A stretch of 64,000 bases of DNA from Peptoniphilus pacaensis (GCF_900088125.1 NZ_FLQT01000003.1:1781855-1845854), one strand, 5' to 3'. Positions 1 to 8,333 are shown, counted from the first letter of the stretch. Notes: a model not told the origin generated them from the letters alone. Program-made: numbers and translations.

Positions 1-103
1 TATTAATGACGAAGGTTAGAATCAAGGCGACGACTACGCCTAAAACCAAAATCGCTATATAGGTTAAATTTCCATTTAGACTTTCAGAAACTTTCGATAA
101 CAT
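1..103 (-). CDS. N-terminus of an unidentified membrane protein (cut by window edge)
   Basis: An ATG at 103 follows an AGGAGG ribosome binding site (complement of 108-113) and opens a frame that runs off the left edge after 34 residues. The visible part is a short polar head followed by a single hydrophobic segment from about residue 15 onward, so the protein starts as a membrane-anchored or integral membrane protein. It lies 9 bp downstream of the lipoprotein gene and is probably the last visible gene of the same operon as the two-component system. The family cannot be named from this fragment. Confidence 0.6.
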   Translation of the reverse strand, partial: MLSKVSESLNGNLTYIAILVLGVVVALILTFVIN

Positions 104-112
104 CGTGTCCTC

Positions 113-643
113 CTACTTGCCGGGCACCCGGGAGTAATAGGTCTTCTTCGGGTCGGCTTCTTCCATCAGGTTTTTCAGTTGACGCTCGTCCAGGGTACCT
201 TTCGTCTTGACTAATTGCAGTAGATTTCCGTAGATGTCCATGTATGCCACGTCATCTTTTTCCCGATAAACGGTAAAGAGCAATTGGTCGTCTTGGTAAA
301 TGTCGATAATAAACAAATCGTCCCCGGCGATGCCCACGTCATCTTTCGTTTTATTATACCCTACTTTCATTAAATAGTCAGTCTTTCCTTTTCGGATGAC
401 GTAATTTACATTGTCCGCCCGCTGGTCGTTAAAGAGAGCGACATTGGGGGCGAATATAGCATCGGAGCCGATAATGGGCCGCAGGTCTTTGCTTTCGTCG
501 GTGACGGTTTGAATTTTCGTCACGACCCAGCGCCCCTGAAGAGGCGAGCGATTGATCCGGGGCTTTTCGATGATGCGATAGTCCCCTTTGACGGGCCCGC
601 AAGCGGTCAGTAGCAATAGCAATACAAGGATTAATTTTTTCAT
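113..643 (-). CDS. Predicted lipoprotein, unknown function
   Basis: The 176-residue product begins with a lysine-containing n-region, a leucine-rich core and the lipobox LTAC, so cleavage by signal peptidase II before Cys15 and lipid anchoring outside the membrane are expected. The mature part is mixed alpha/beta with no motif I recognise. The ATG overlaps the histidine-kinase stop codon in an ATGA arrangement, which indicates translational coupling. Being encoded directly after a sensor kinase suggests an accessory or regulated envelope protein, but this is inference only. Confidence 0.8.
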   Translation of the reverse strand: MKKLILVLLLLLTACGPVKGDYRIIEKPRINRSPLQGRWVVTKIQTVTDESKDLRPIIGSDAIFAPNVALFNDQRADNVNYVIRKGKTDYLMKVGYNKTKDDVGIAGDDLFIIDIYQDDQLLFTVYREKDDVAYMDIYGNLLQLVKTKGTLDERQLKNLMEEADPKKTYYSRVPGK

Positions 644-2046
644 GCTGCCGCCTCGCTTCCTAAAGGTATAATCACGCGAATGGTGGTCCCCACGGATTTT
701 TCCGAAACGATTTGTATGCTGCCGCTGTGGAACTTCACGATTTCGTCGGCAATGGACAAGCCCAGACCCGAGTGGGAATTGGAATGCTTGCCCTTGTAAA
801 ATTTTTCCTTGGCGAGGGCCAATTCGTTTTCGTCCATACCTACGCCGTTGTCGGAAATGATCATTTCGTAATTGGGGAAATTTTTCCGCGCTTCAAACAA
901 GACCCATCCGTCGGCGTCGGTAAACTTAATGGCATTGTCGATGAGATTAATGAGTACTTGACGCAAACGGTCTTCATCCGCCGTAAGCAGCACCACTTCT
1001 TCGTTGATCTCGTTGATTAAATGAATGGACTCCTTCATGGCCCTGGGTTTCATCTGTTTAAATACATCTTCGCAGGTGGAAGTAATGTCGAAGCGATCTT
1101 TTTTTAATGTAATGCGGCCGGAAATGTACCTGGAAAAATCCAAAAGCTCTTCCACCATTTTCGACAGACGATCGGTCTCCCTTTCGATAATTTCAAAGCC
1201 TTCGTTCATGACGTCGGTATCCGCGGGATCCGTGTCTTTCAAGATCGCCGCCCAGCCCTTGATGGATGTAAGGGGCGTGCGCAGTTCGTGAGAGATGGAT
1301 GAGATAAAGTCGTTTTTCACCTGTTCCTTGCGTACGATTTCCGCCGCCAAGGTGTTAATGGATTGAGCGAGCTGACCCAATTCGTCGTCTCGCTTCATGG
1401 TAATGTGTTTTTTGTACTGACCGTCCGCCAATTGGATGGCCGTAGATTGTATCTCTTCAATGGGTCGCGTTATGCTTTTTGACAACATGCGGCTCGCCAC
1501 GACGGCGATAGCGATGACAAAGGCCGTCAAGACCAAGAGGTAGCGGCTCAGTGTCCATACGGAATGAATGGCCGGTACCAATGACGAGGAGTAGCGCAAA
1601 ACGCCGATGACCTCGTCGTCTTGTGAGTAAAGGGGACGGGAGACGGAAAGGACTTTCGTGTCGGAAAAGGGCACGGGCCCGATGCGAAAACCGTCCTTCC
1701 CTTTTAAGGCCTGTAGCACGTCAGGATAGTCCTTCACCGGATCGTTAATGGCGCCGATGGAATCGTAAACCAATTGGGCGTCCTTATCGATCATCTGCAC
1801 CTGACCGCCGAATTGATAAAATAACATGCCGTAATCGTCGGCCAAGAGCTCGTCCAAGCTGCTGCTTTTAAAATAGCGTTCGTAGGTGTAGACGGAGCTG
1901 TTCAACTGTTGATTTAAGTAGTATTTCACACCGTTATAGGTGTATTCCCGGAAGCCGAAAATCAATGCCAGGTCCAGGAGACTGACGGTTAAAAGAATCA
2001 GCGCGACGAAATTTCTCGTCAGCGTCTTTCGAATGGAGTGTTTCAT
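640..2046 (-). CDS. Sensor histidine kinase (HAMP, class I)
   Basis: This is a 468-residue membrane sensor kinase. Membrane segments lie at about residues 12-32 and 169-186, enclosing an extracellular sensor of roughly 135 residues. A HAMP domain follows, then the H-box SHELRTPLTS with the phosphorylated His near residue 253, and an ATPase domain with N-box (NAIKF) and G-boxes (DNGVGM, GLGLS). I chose the ATG at 2046, two bases after the response-regulator stop, because it starts directly at the first membrane segment. An upstream start at 2088 would overlap the regulator by 40 bp and add a charged stretch. It partners the adjacent OmpR-type regulator; the signal is unknown. Confidence 0.93.
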   Translation of the reverse strand: MKHSIRKTLTRNFVALILLTVSLLDLALIFGFREYTYNGVKYYLNQQLNSSVYTYERYFKSSSLDELLADDYGMLFYQFGGQVQMIDKDAQLVYDSIGAINDPVKDYPDVLQALKGKDGFRIGPVPFSDTKVLSVSRPLYSQDDEVIGVLRYSSSLVPAIHSVWTLSRYLLVLTAFVIAIAVVASRMLSKSITRPIEEIQSTAIQLADGQYKKHITMKRDDELGQLAQSINTLAAEIVRKEQVKNDFISSISHELRTPLTSIKGWAAILKDTDPADTDVMNEGFEIIERETDRLSKMVEELLDFSRYISGRITLKKDRFDITSTCEDVFKQMKPRAMKESIHLINEINEEVVLLTADEDRLRQVLINLIDNAIKFTDADGWVLFEARKNFPNYEMIISDNGVGMDENELALAKEKFYKGKHSNSHSGLGLSIADEIVKFHSGSIQIVSEKSVGTTIRVIIPLGSEAAA

Positions 2047-2048
2047 CG

Positions 2049-2750
2049 TTACTTCGCGACGTTTTTCCAGCGATAGCCGACGCCCCAAACGGTTTCGATG
2101 TAGACGGGATGGGCGGCGTCTTCTTCCACTTTGGAGCGGAGGCGCCGAATGTTGACGTCCACGATTTTACTGTCGCCTAAAAATTCTTCGCCCCACACGG
2201 CGTTTAAAATTTCGTCACGACTTAAGGCGCGATTGGCATTGGTAATAAAGAATTTGACGATTTCATGTTCCGTCGGCGTCAGTTCAACTTCCACACCGTT
2301 TTTGTAGAACTTATGGCCGTAAACATCCACTTTGAAAATTCCCGACTCCAAGAAGCGCTCGCCCTTTTTCTCTTCCTTGCTGTCGGTACCTAAGCGGCGC
2401 TCCAAAGATTTAATGCGCAGGGTCAACTCCGTGGGGTTAAAGGGTTTAGTCAAATAATCGTCGGTGCCGCTTTGAAGGCCCATGATCTTATCGTAGTCTT
2501 CCGCCTTTGCCGTGAGCATAATAATTCCAAGGTGAGGGAAGGATTTTCTCAGCTTATCACAGACCTCAAAGCCATCCATCCCGGGCAACATAATGTCCAG
2601 AAGGACGATGGCGGGCTTTTCGCGTTCGGCGATTTCCAATCCCTCTTCGCCGCTTCCCGCTTCGAAAACTTCAAAGCCTTCCCGTTCTAAATTGATTTTA
2701 ATAAACTTGCGAATGGACACTTCGTCCTCGACGAGTAATATTTTCGTCAT
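2049..2750 (-). CDS. OmpR-family response regulator
   Basis: The 233-residue product has a receiver domain with the acidic pocket near residues 9-10, phosphoacceptor Asp52 (LLDIMLPG) and the conserved TKPF lysine. A C-terminal winged-helix DNA-binding domain follows, with the typical VDVNIRRLRSK recognition helix and a final GVGYR motif. It starts at an ATG preceded by AGAGGTGA and sits 11 bp after the HD hydrolase and 2 bp before the kinase. It is the cognate regulator of that kinase. Its targets cannot be read from the sequence. Confidence 0.95.
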   Translation of the reverse strand: MTKILLVEDEVSIRKFIKINLEREGFEVFEAGSGEEGLEIAEREKPAIVLLDIMLPGMDGFEVCDKLRKSFPHLGIIMLTAKAEDYDKIMGLQSGTDDYLTKPFNPTELTLRIKSLERRLGTDSKEEKKGERFLESGIFKVDVYGHKFYKNGVEVELTPTEHEIVKFFITNANRALSRDEILNAVWGEEFLGDSKIVDVNIRRLRSKVEEDAAHPVYIETVWGVGYRWKNVAK

Positions 2751-2761
2751 GGGTCACCTCT

Positions 2762-3328
2762 CTATTTAAAATAAGCATCGACCTTTTCTTTAATCATGGC
2801 GTACAAGGGCGGAAATTTCCTTACCGGCTCGATGCGATCATAGACGTCTTCTTTCCGAATCTCATTGCTCTTCCACGTGCCCCCTCCGCCGGCGGCGTTT
2901 AAAAGAATGGGCTCGATGCGGTCCATGGCCAGAGCGAAGTGGGATTCCGGCGTCTCTTGCGCTTCAAATTCTTCCCACAAAGCCCTGAGCTCTTCGCCCT
3001 GAGCTTCGGGGAGCATGCCGTATAAATGCTCCGCCGCGCGCACTTCCCGCTCCCGCTTGGTCTTGTTGTTCTCCACGTCGTAGGCGAAGGTGTCGCCCGC
3101 TTCGATTTCCACCACATCGTGGAACAAAAGCATATACACCACTCGCTCCATGTCCACATCCATCGGCGCATATTCTTTTAAGAGAAAAGCCATGGCGGCG
3201 ATGTGAAAGCTGTGCTCCGCGTCGTTTTCGTAACGATCGGCATGAAGCAGACGGGTGCGGCGATAGACGCTCTTCATTTTTTCCAGTGTGTATATAAAGT
3301 CGATTTGTTTTTCCAGATTCTCGTTCAT
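2762..3328 (-). CDS. HD-domain hydrolase, YfbR-like
   Basis: A 188-residue HD-superfamily phosphohydrolase. The metal ligands are visible as the His in the NDAEHSFH segment, the HD pair in LLFHDVVEIE and a later Asp (AMDRIEP). The length and the arrangement match the YfbR/HD_3 group, whose best-known member removes phosphate from deoxynucleoside monophosphates; the substrate here is unproven. The ATG at 3328 lies one base after the stop of the mtnA-like gene. A longer reading from 3406 would overlap that gene by 77 bp and is unlikely. The only good Shine-Dalgarno-like stretch (AGGAGAGGG) is about 24 bases upstream inside the previous gene. Confidence 0.85.
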   Translation of the reverse strand: MNENLEKQIDFIYTLEKMKSVYRRTRLLHADRYENDAEHSFHIAAMAFLLKEYAPMDVDMERVVYMLLFHDVVEIEAGDTFAYDVENNKTKREREVRAAEHLYGMLPEAQGEELRALWEEFEAQETPESHFALAMDRIEPILLNAAGGGGTWKSNEIRKEDVYDRIEPVRKFPPLYAMIKEKVDAYFK

Positions 3329-3329
3329 A

Positions 3330-4388
3330 TTATACGGCGAAATAAAAATCGCCCTCTCCTTTTTTCTCTTTGTATTGTTGCAGTTCGTGAGAAGGGAAAA
3401 TGCCAAGGTCCGTCACTACGCCGGTGACCAATTTCGGCGGCGTAATGTCGAAGGCCGGATAATAGCCCTTCACGCCTTCTACCGTATGCTTGATGCTGTG
3501 GGCGCTTAGGCTCTCTTCGGGATCCCGCATTTCGATGGTAATGTCCTTGGCGCTTTGAATGTCCATATCGGGAATTCCCGTGGCGTAATAGGGGATATCG
3601 AAGTGGTCACAGACAATGGCGATCTGATGGGTGCCCACCTTGTTGACGATGCTTCCGTCCATACAAATGGAATCGGCCGCCGAGGTAAAAAGGGAGATGC
3701 CGTGATTTTCGATATAAGACGTCACCATATTATCCGTAATCACCGTGGTATCGAAGCCCATTTGCGACAAGACCGAGGCCGTAAAGCGGGCGCCTTGCAA
3801 AAAGGGCCGGGTCTCGGGGCAGACGAAGGCGATGTCTTTGCCGGTCTTCTTTATTTCTCGGCCCAACATGCCGATAATGGTTTCGCCGAAGCATTGGGTC
3901 ATCACCGTGCCCTTTTCCGGAAGGGCCGCCATAAAATGCTTGGCCACCTCGTTAATGGCGGCGTAACGTCTCTCCATGGAGTGCAGGGCGTGATCCCGCA
4001 AAATTAAATCCAAGTCCCCGTCGTCGATATGCTCCTTGGCCACTGCTAAAGCGCCCTTCGTCACCTGTGCCATACGATTCGCCGTGGTCGGGCGGGCGTT
4101 TGCCAATACCTCCGCCGCCTCTTCTAAGTACCGAAGCCGCTTCTCGCCCTTTAAATCTCGCGCTTCGTGTGCGGCAAGGGCCATGCCCATAGCCGCCGCC
4201 GTATAAGGCCCCGCCGATTGGGTGACCATGGCGCGCAGGGCGTCGCGCACCTCTACGTGGCTCTTACAGCGCACGTATTCCACACGCACCGGGTAAATGC
4301 GCCGATCCAAAATATTGACCGCGCCGTCTTTATAAAAGGCCACATGCTCCGCCTGAAGCATGTAAGCTAAATCTTCATCAAAATGCAT
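3330..4388 (-). CDS. MtnA-like sugar-phosphate isomerase (eIF2B-alpha family)
   Basis: A 352-residue member of the MtnA/eIF2B-alpha fold. MtnA converts 5-methylthioribose 1-phosphate to the ribulose form in methionine salvage. Family blocks seen are ETRPFLQGARFTA, ITDNM and NKVGTH. The two catalytic residues appear retained, Cys near 166 (TQCFGET) and Asp near 239 (AADSI), but the usual CNAG and GADRI/NGD contexts are altered, so the substrate may differ (for example a 5-deoxyribose phosphate). The ATG at 4388 follows GAGAGGGA; an in-frame ATG-rich extension to 4430 has no site. It is divergent from an MtnP-like phosphorylase, which would supply the sugar 1-phosphate. Confidence 0.85.
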   Translation of the reverse strand: MHFDEDLAYMLQAEHVAFYKDGAVNILDRRIYPVRVEYVRCKSHVEVRDALRAMVTQSAGPYTAAAMGMALAAHEARDLKGEKRLRYLEEAAEVLANARPTTANRMAQVTKGALAVAKEHIDDGDLDLILRDHALHSMERRYAAINEVAKHFMAALPEKGTVMTQCFGETIIGMLGREIKKTGKDIAFVCPETRPFLQGARFTASVLSQMGFDTTVITDNMVTSYIENHGISLFTSAADSICMDGSIVNKVGTHQIAIVCDHFDIPYYATGIPDMDIQSAKDITIEMRDPEESLSAHSIKHTVEGVKGYYPAFDITPPKLVTGVVTDLGIFPSHELQQYKEKKGEGDFYFAV

Positions 4389-4407
4389 ACGTCCCTCTCT
4401 TTCCATG

Positions 4408-4414
4408 TATAATA
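4408..4414. promoter_or_regulatory. Overlapping divergent -10 elements between the mtnA-like and mtnP-like genes
   Basis: The 59-bp gap between the two divergent starts contains TATAAT on the plus strand (4408-4413) and TATTAT on the minus strand (complement of 4409-4414). Matching -35 boxes are weak on both strands. The two -10 elements share bases, so RNA polymerase could fire in only one direction at a time. Confidence 0.45.
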
Positions 4415-4447
4415 GTACCATAATCATCAAAGAGAAACGAGGTTATC

Positions 4448-5173
4448 ATGCATTACGGAATCATCGGCGGTACAGGCTTCGAAGCCCCCTTCTCCCCCGC
4501 TAAAGAAGAAATTTTTTCCACGCCTTACGGCGACGCCAAGCTTATTTATCCCGAAAACAAGCCCTATGTCTTCGTCTCGCGCCACGGCACGGACCACACG
4601 ATCCCGCCCCACAAGGTGCCCTATCGGGCAAATATTTGGGCGTTGAAGGAAATCGGCGTCACGGAAGTTTACGGTATCAGCGCCGTGGGCAGCTTAAAAA
4701 AAACTTACGGTCCCGACACCGTCCTCTTGTGCGACGACTTTTTGGATTTTACGAAAACCCGTGCCAATACATTTTACGACGGCAATCATGAATTCGCCAA
4801 GCACATCGCTATGGACGCGCCCTACGACGAAACATTGAACCGGGAATTCGAGAAGGCCTTCGGCGAAACACTTCCTCGGGGCGTTTACGTGTCCACGGAA
4901 GGCCCCCGCTTCGAATCCCGCACGGAAATAAAATTTTATGCATCCATCGGCGGCGACGTGGTGGGCATGACCAATGTGCCCGAAGTCGTTCTCGCTCGTG
5001 AATTGGGCCTGCATTACGCCAATATTTGCCACGTGGTCAACTACTGTACCGGCGTTTCGGAGATTATGACCATTACCAAGTCTGAAGATGTGCGCCGCGC
5101 CATTGTCCGCGCCATTGACAAAGTCTTTACATCGAATCGAACGCCCCGCGAGGTACGCATCGATCTTTTATAA
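4448..5173 (+). CDS. mtnP: Methylthioadenosine/purine nucleoside phosphorylase (MtnP-like)
   Basis: A 241-residue member of the MTAP branch of purine nucleoside phosphorylases. Visible family motifs are GIIGGTGF at the N-terminus, SRHGTDHTIPPH (phosphate and ribose contacts), ISAVGSL, STEGPRFESRTEI and VGMTNVPEVVLARE. The enzyme cleaves 5'-methylthioadenosine (or 5'-deoxyadenosine) with phosphate, giving adenine and a sugar 1-phosphate. The divergent mtnA-like isomerase would use that sugar. The ATG is preceded by a GAGG element. The family is sure; the exact nucleoside substrate is inferred. Confidence 0.88.
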   Translation: MHYGIIGGTGFEAPFSPAKEEIFSTPYGDAKLIYPENKPYVFVSRHGTDHTIPPHKVPYRANIWALKEIGVTEVYGISAVGSLKKTYGPDTVLLCDDFLDFTKTRANTFYDGNHEFAKHIAMDAPYDETLNREFEKAFGETLPRGVYVSTEGPRFESRTEIKFYASIGGDVVGMTNVPEVVLARELGLHYANICHVVNYCTGVSEIMTITKSEDVRRAIVRAIDKVFTSNRTPREVRIDLL

Positions 5174-5176
5174 AGC

Positions 5177-5221
5177 AAAAAAATTCCCGACGGCTATATA
5201 ACTAAGCCGCCGGGTTTTTTA
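5177..5221. terminator. Bidirectional intrinsic terminator
   Basis: A ten-position stem with one mismatch (5186-5195 with 5205-5214, arms CCCGaCGGCT and AGCCGcCGGG) is flanked by an A run on the left and a T run on the right. It can end transcription of mtnP from the left and of pyrR from the right; the pyrR stop codon lies in the T run. Confidence 0.85.
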
Positions 5222-5731
5222 TTCCGACACGTAAACGGCATCTTCGCCGTCGCATTCCGTGAAGTGCACGATGATTTTTTCCGATTGAGCCGTAGGCACA
5301 TTCTTTCCGATAAAGTCGCCGCGAATGGGAAGCTCCCTGTGACCTCGGTCGATGAGGCCCACCAGCTGTACCTGTTTCGGGCGGTCCTTGACCATGAGGG
5401 CGTCCATGGCGGCCCGCACCGTGCGCCCCGTATAGAGCACGTCGTCTACGAGAACAACCCGTTTGCCGTCGATCTTTCCCATAAATTCCATGGGTAGAAA
5501 GGCCTCTTCCCGACGATCGTCTCGAAAGAAGCTCGGATCTAATGCATAGACCGGAACAGTGGTCGCCTCGATCTCTTCCATTTTCTCCTGAAGGCGCCGG
5601 GCAAGAAATTCGCCCCGCGTCACGATGCCGATGAGGACCACGTCGTCCAGGCCCTTGTTGCGCTCGATTATTTCATTGGCGATCCGTGCCGTGGCACGTT
5701 TCATGGCCAGGGCATCTAAAATCTTGTGCAT
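5219..5731 (-). CDS. pyrR: PyrR: pyrimidine-operon regulator / uracil phosphoribosyltransferase
   Basis: A 170-residue type I phosphoribosyltransferase of the PyrR group. The PRPP loop is clear (VVLVDDVLYTGRT), as are IGIVTRGEF and the basic N-terminus. In Firmicutes PyrR binds pyr mRNA when UMP is present and promotes attenuation; it also has weak uracil phosphoribosyltransferase activity. The family start MHKILDA is at 5731; the longer frame to 6118 is only antisense-free overlap with rluD. It is the last gene of the lspA-rluD-pyrR string, overlapping rluD by 16 bp. No pyr biosynthesis genes are adjacent in this window, so regulation would be in trans. Confidence 0.93.
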   Translation of the reverse strand: MHKILDALAMKRATARIANEIIERNKGLDDVVLIGIVTRGEFLARRLQEKMEEIEATTVPVYALDPSFFRDDRREEAFLPMEFMGKIDGKRVVLVDDVLYTGRTVRAAMDALMVKDRPKQVQLVGLIDRGHRELPIRGDFIGKNVPTAQSEKIIVHFTECDGEDAVYVSE

Positions 5732-6618
5732 CGATCCCCTCTCTCCTTTCGAATGTATGCGAGCATGCGCTCGGGAAGTTTCGATATGGCGACGACGGTC
5801 TCTCCCGTCACCGGATGGGTAAAGGCCAGGCGATAACTGTGGAGCAAGAGGGCCTTCTCCCTGTCGTTTTTCGCGCCGTACAAGGGATCCCCCAAGAGGC
5901 CGTGGCCCACGGATGCCATATGTACCCGTATTTGATGGGTCCTGCCCGTGTGAAGGGCGACGCGAATCAATGTGGAATCGCGAAAGGCGAGAACGGGTTC
6001 GTACTCCGTCAGCGCCTCTTTCGAAGGGTGTACCCCCGCCGCCATGCGAATGCGGTTTTTCGGATCCCTGCCGATGGGCGTATCGATGATGCCTTTTTGG
6101 CGAATGACGCCGCGACAAACGGCGTAATAGGTCTTTTTCACCCGCCGCTCTTGAAAGGCTTCCACCAGGCCCTCATAGGCCTCGTCGGTCTTCGCCACCA
6201 CCATGACGCCGGAGGTATCCTTGTCCAGGCGATGAACGATGCCGGGGCGAAGAGGATCGCTTCCCTGAGCCAAATGATCGAAGCGGTCCAAAAGCCCGTG
6301 GACCAAGGTCTCTTCCTCACGACCCGCCCCGGGATGGACGACCAGACCGTAGGGCTTGTCGATACATGCAAGGTGCTCGTCTTCATAGAGCACATCGAAG
6401 GGCACGTATTTTGCCTTAAGGACATAGGGGGCCTCTTCTTCAAAAGCGATCTCATCCTTTGCCTGCAGCTTATAGCCCGCCTTCTCCCCCTTGCCGTTCA
6501 CCGTCACCCGGCCTTCGTCCACGGCCTTTTTTATTTGAGAGCGGCTCATTTCCATGGCGTCGGCTAAAAAATTATCCAAGCGACCGCCGGCAGCCTCTAC
6601 AACAAATTTATGAAGCAT
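5716..6618 (-). CDS. RluA/RluD-family 23S rRNA pseudouridine synthase
   Basis: About 300 residues with an N-terminal S4 RNA-binding domain (GRLDNFLADA...SRSQIKKAVDEG) and a pseudouridine synthase domain. The catalytic Asp sits in HRLDKDTSGVMVVAKT. The family modifies uridines in 23S rRNA. I place the start at 6618 (AAAGAG six bases upstream); an ATG at 6633 adds five residues and has a poorer site. The gene overlaps the lspA end by about 11 bp and runs into pyrR, a common Firmicutes order. Confidence 0.92.
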   Translation of the reverse strand: MLHKFVVEAAGGRLDNFLADAMEMSRSQIKKAVDEGRVTVNGKGEKAGYKLQAKDEIAFEEEAPYVLKAKYVPFDVLYEDEHLACIDKPYGLVVHPGAGREEETLVHGLLDRFDHLAQGSDPLRPGIVHRLDKDTSGVMVVAKTDEAYEGLVEAFQERRVKKTYYAVCRGVIRQKGIIDTPIGRDPKNRIRMAAGVHPSKEALTEYEPVLAFRDSTLIRVALHTGRTHQIRVHMASVGHGLLGDPLYGAKNDREKALLLHSYRLAFTHPVTGETVVAISKLPERMLAYIRKERGDRCTRF

Positions 6619-7072
6619 GGCTGCTCTTTTCATCGCCTATAAAGACGTGGACCATTAAGAGAATCGTGCCCACGACGATCATGGCGTCTGCCAAATTAAA
6701 GACGGCGAAGTCGTGTCCGAAAAAGCGAAAAGACAAAAAGTCCACGACGAAATGAAGCCGCACTCGGTCGATGAAGTTACCTACGGCGCCGGCGAGAATC
6801 AGCACCAGGGCGACGCGAAGCATACCTTTCACTTCGTTCCGCTTAAAATAAATGCCGTAGAGCAAAAAGGCGATGACTGCCAGGGTGATCACGATAAAAA
6901 GCGGGCGGCCTTCCTGCAATATGCCGAAGGCGGCGCCGCGATTTTCTACATAGAGCAGGCGGAAAAAGCCCGGAATAATATCCACCACCGTGCCGTCCGC
7001 CAATTGGTTCAAGACGACCAGCTTACTGATCTGATCCAAAGCGATGAGTAAAATAATAATAAGTGTAACCAT
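6608..7072 (-). CDS. lspA: Lipoprotein signal peptidase (signal peptidase II)
   Basis: A 154-residue integral membrane aspartyl peptidase with four hydrophobic segments. Both catalytic aspartates are visible in the conserved boxes GAVGNFIDRV and FNLADAMI, and the family motif VENRGAAFG is present. It removes the signal peptides of lipoproteins such as the one encoded at 113-643. The ATG follows GGAGCCTT. It lies 7 bp after ylmH and is followed by rluD with overlap, the usual lspA-rluD-pyrR order of Firmicutes. Confidence 0.96.
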   Translation of the reverse strand: MVTLIIILLIALDQISKLVVLNQLADGTVVDIIPGFFRLLYVENRGAAFGILQEGRPLFIVITLAVIAFLLYGIYFKRNEVKGMLRVALVLILAGAVGNFIDRVRLHFVVDFLSFRFFGHDFAVFNLADAMIVVGTILLMVHVFIGDEKSSHAS

Positions 7073-7079
7073 AAGGCTC

Positions 7080-7859
7080 CTATCTGCTGTCTAATGTTCC
7101 GTAACGAAAGCGCACTTTGCCCTTTTTTGTTTCGTACAAAGGCTCGAAGATTTTGATGCGACCGAAACCGCGCACGGATAACAAATCCCCGCCGTCAATG
7201 ATTTCGTGGGGCTTTTCAGCCCGCTTGAAATTGATTTTAATCAAGCCCTTTGCGATCAATCCCTTCACCTCGTCGCGAGACTTGTGGGTCACGGCGCGAA
7301 CCACGGAATCCAACCGCATGGAAGAGACCACGGCGGCGGCCTCGAGCCAATCTTCTTCCGCTTCCGGCACGGCTTCCGCGGCGATTTCCCTAAGACGAAT
7401 GGGTGCGGATCCGATTTTTCTTAAATTTACCGCGAGAAAGTTTGCGATCTCTTTTTTGACGATGACATAGGCCTCGTCGCCGAAGGTGGAGATGTCGCCG
7501 ATCTTGCTGCGCTCGACGCCCAGTCCCAAAATAGAACCCAGCACCTGCCTGTGGTCCATGGGCTCCGCGCCTTCCAAATGAAAGGCGGACAAAAATTCGT
7601 CCTCCACCTCATAGGGCGCGAAGACGACGATCTTTCGCTCCCAATTCCCCTCGGGGAAAATAAAAGTTTCCACTGAAGGGAAATGTACGGCCAGGGACGT
7701 GACCAGGGACAGTTCATAAGGGTCTAAAAAATCACTAGCTGTCGCCCTGTAATTTCTCGAACAGATTTCCGGTAAATCCAGAACGTGGCGCAGCATAGTG
7801 ATTTTTTCTGGCTCTCGTATGTGTCGAAGGAGTTCATCCTTCCGAAGGCTCTTTACCAA
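7080..7859 (-). CDS. ylmH: YlmH-like S4-domain RNA-binding protein
   Basis: A 259-residue protein whose C-terminal third is an S4 domain (SMRLDSVVRAVTHKSRDEVKGLIAKG). The N-terminal part matches YlmH, with the SDFLDPYE-like block after residue 40. YlmH acts in ribosome quality control and is encoded in the division cluster next to sepF. The start used is a TTG at 7859 that overlaps the sepF stop by 7 bp and has no strong binding site; the next candidate is an ATG about 21 residues in. Confidence 0.88.
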   Translation of the reverse strand: MVKSLRKDELLRHIREPEKITMLRHVLDLPEICSRNYRATASDFLDPYELSLVTSLAVHFPSVETFIFPEGNWERKIVVFAPYEVEDEFLSAFHLEGAEPMDHRQVLGSILGLGVERSKIGDISTFGDEAYVIVKKEIANFLAVNLRKIGSAPIRLREIAAEAVPEAEEDWLEAAAVVSSMRLDSVVRAVTHKSRDEVKGLIAKGLIKINFKRAEKPHEIIDGGDLLSVRGFGRIKIFEPLYETKKGKVRFRYGTLDSR

Positions 7860-8323
7860 GGAAAGATGCCCGAGTTTTGTAATTCTTCCTTCAACCCGTC
7901 GATGGCAATATTTGCCGGAGCGAGGATGAAGATGTCTTTGTTGACTTTTTGAATCTTGCCTTCCACGGCATAAAGCGCGCCGTTAACGAAATCAAAAATT
8001 TCCCGCTTTACATCTAAATCCAATTGCTCGAAGTTCAAGACCACGGCTTTGTTTTCCTTTAAGTCGTCGACGATCTTCGGGGATTCGTCGTAGCTCAGGG
8101 GCTCGTGAATGGTAATGACCATGGCGGCTTTCGTTTGAATGCTCAGCACATTGCCATTGTCTTTTCTGCGAGGAGAGACGGGTTTGTGAGAGTGCGTCGT
8201 GGTAATCGGTTCGACTTCAGTCGTTTGAAAACCGTCGTCTTCCGCGTAATCGTACTCGTCATCGTATTCGTAATCGTCACCGAAGCCGAACGCCCTTTTT
8301 AATTTGTTACCAAAATCTGCCAT
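7853..8323 (-). CDS. sepF: Cell division protein SepF
   Basis: A 156-residue SepF. The N-terminal membrane-binding helix (MADFGNKLKRAFGFG) is followed by an acidic, tyrosine-rich linker and a C-terminal DUF552 domain of about 80 residues. That domain forms the dimer and polymer that binds FtsZ and tethers it to the membrane. The ATG at 8323 has a perfect AGGAGG, so a longer reading from 8350 is rejected. It sits between yggS and ylmH as in the ylm cluster of Bacillus and Clostridium. Confidence 0.95.
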   Translation of the reverse strand: MADFGNKLKRAFGFGDDYEYDDEYDYAEDDGFQTTEVEPITTTHSHKPVSPRRKDNGNVLSIQTKAAMVITIHEPLSYDESPKIVDDLKENKAVVLNFEQLDLDVKREIFDFVNGALYAVEGKIQKVNKDIFILAPANIAIDGLKEELQNSGIFPW

Positions 8324-8333
8324 GTTATCCTCC

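Noticed and set aside
5219..5731. PyrR-binding attenuator next to pyrR
   Set aside because: The gene overlaps rluD and is followed only by a simple terminator; no anti-antiterminator structure or pyr genes are adjacent.
5732..6118. N-terminal extension of pyrR by 129 residues
   Set aside because: It is the wrong frame of rluD; PyrR proteins begin at the MHKILDA-like start near 5731.
5686..6567. Plus-strand frame of 293 codons opposite rluD/pyrR
   Set aside because: Shadow of two well-supported genes; composition typical of reverse-complement reading.
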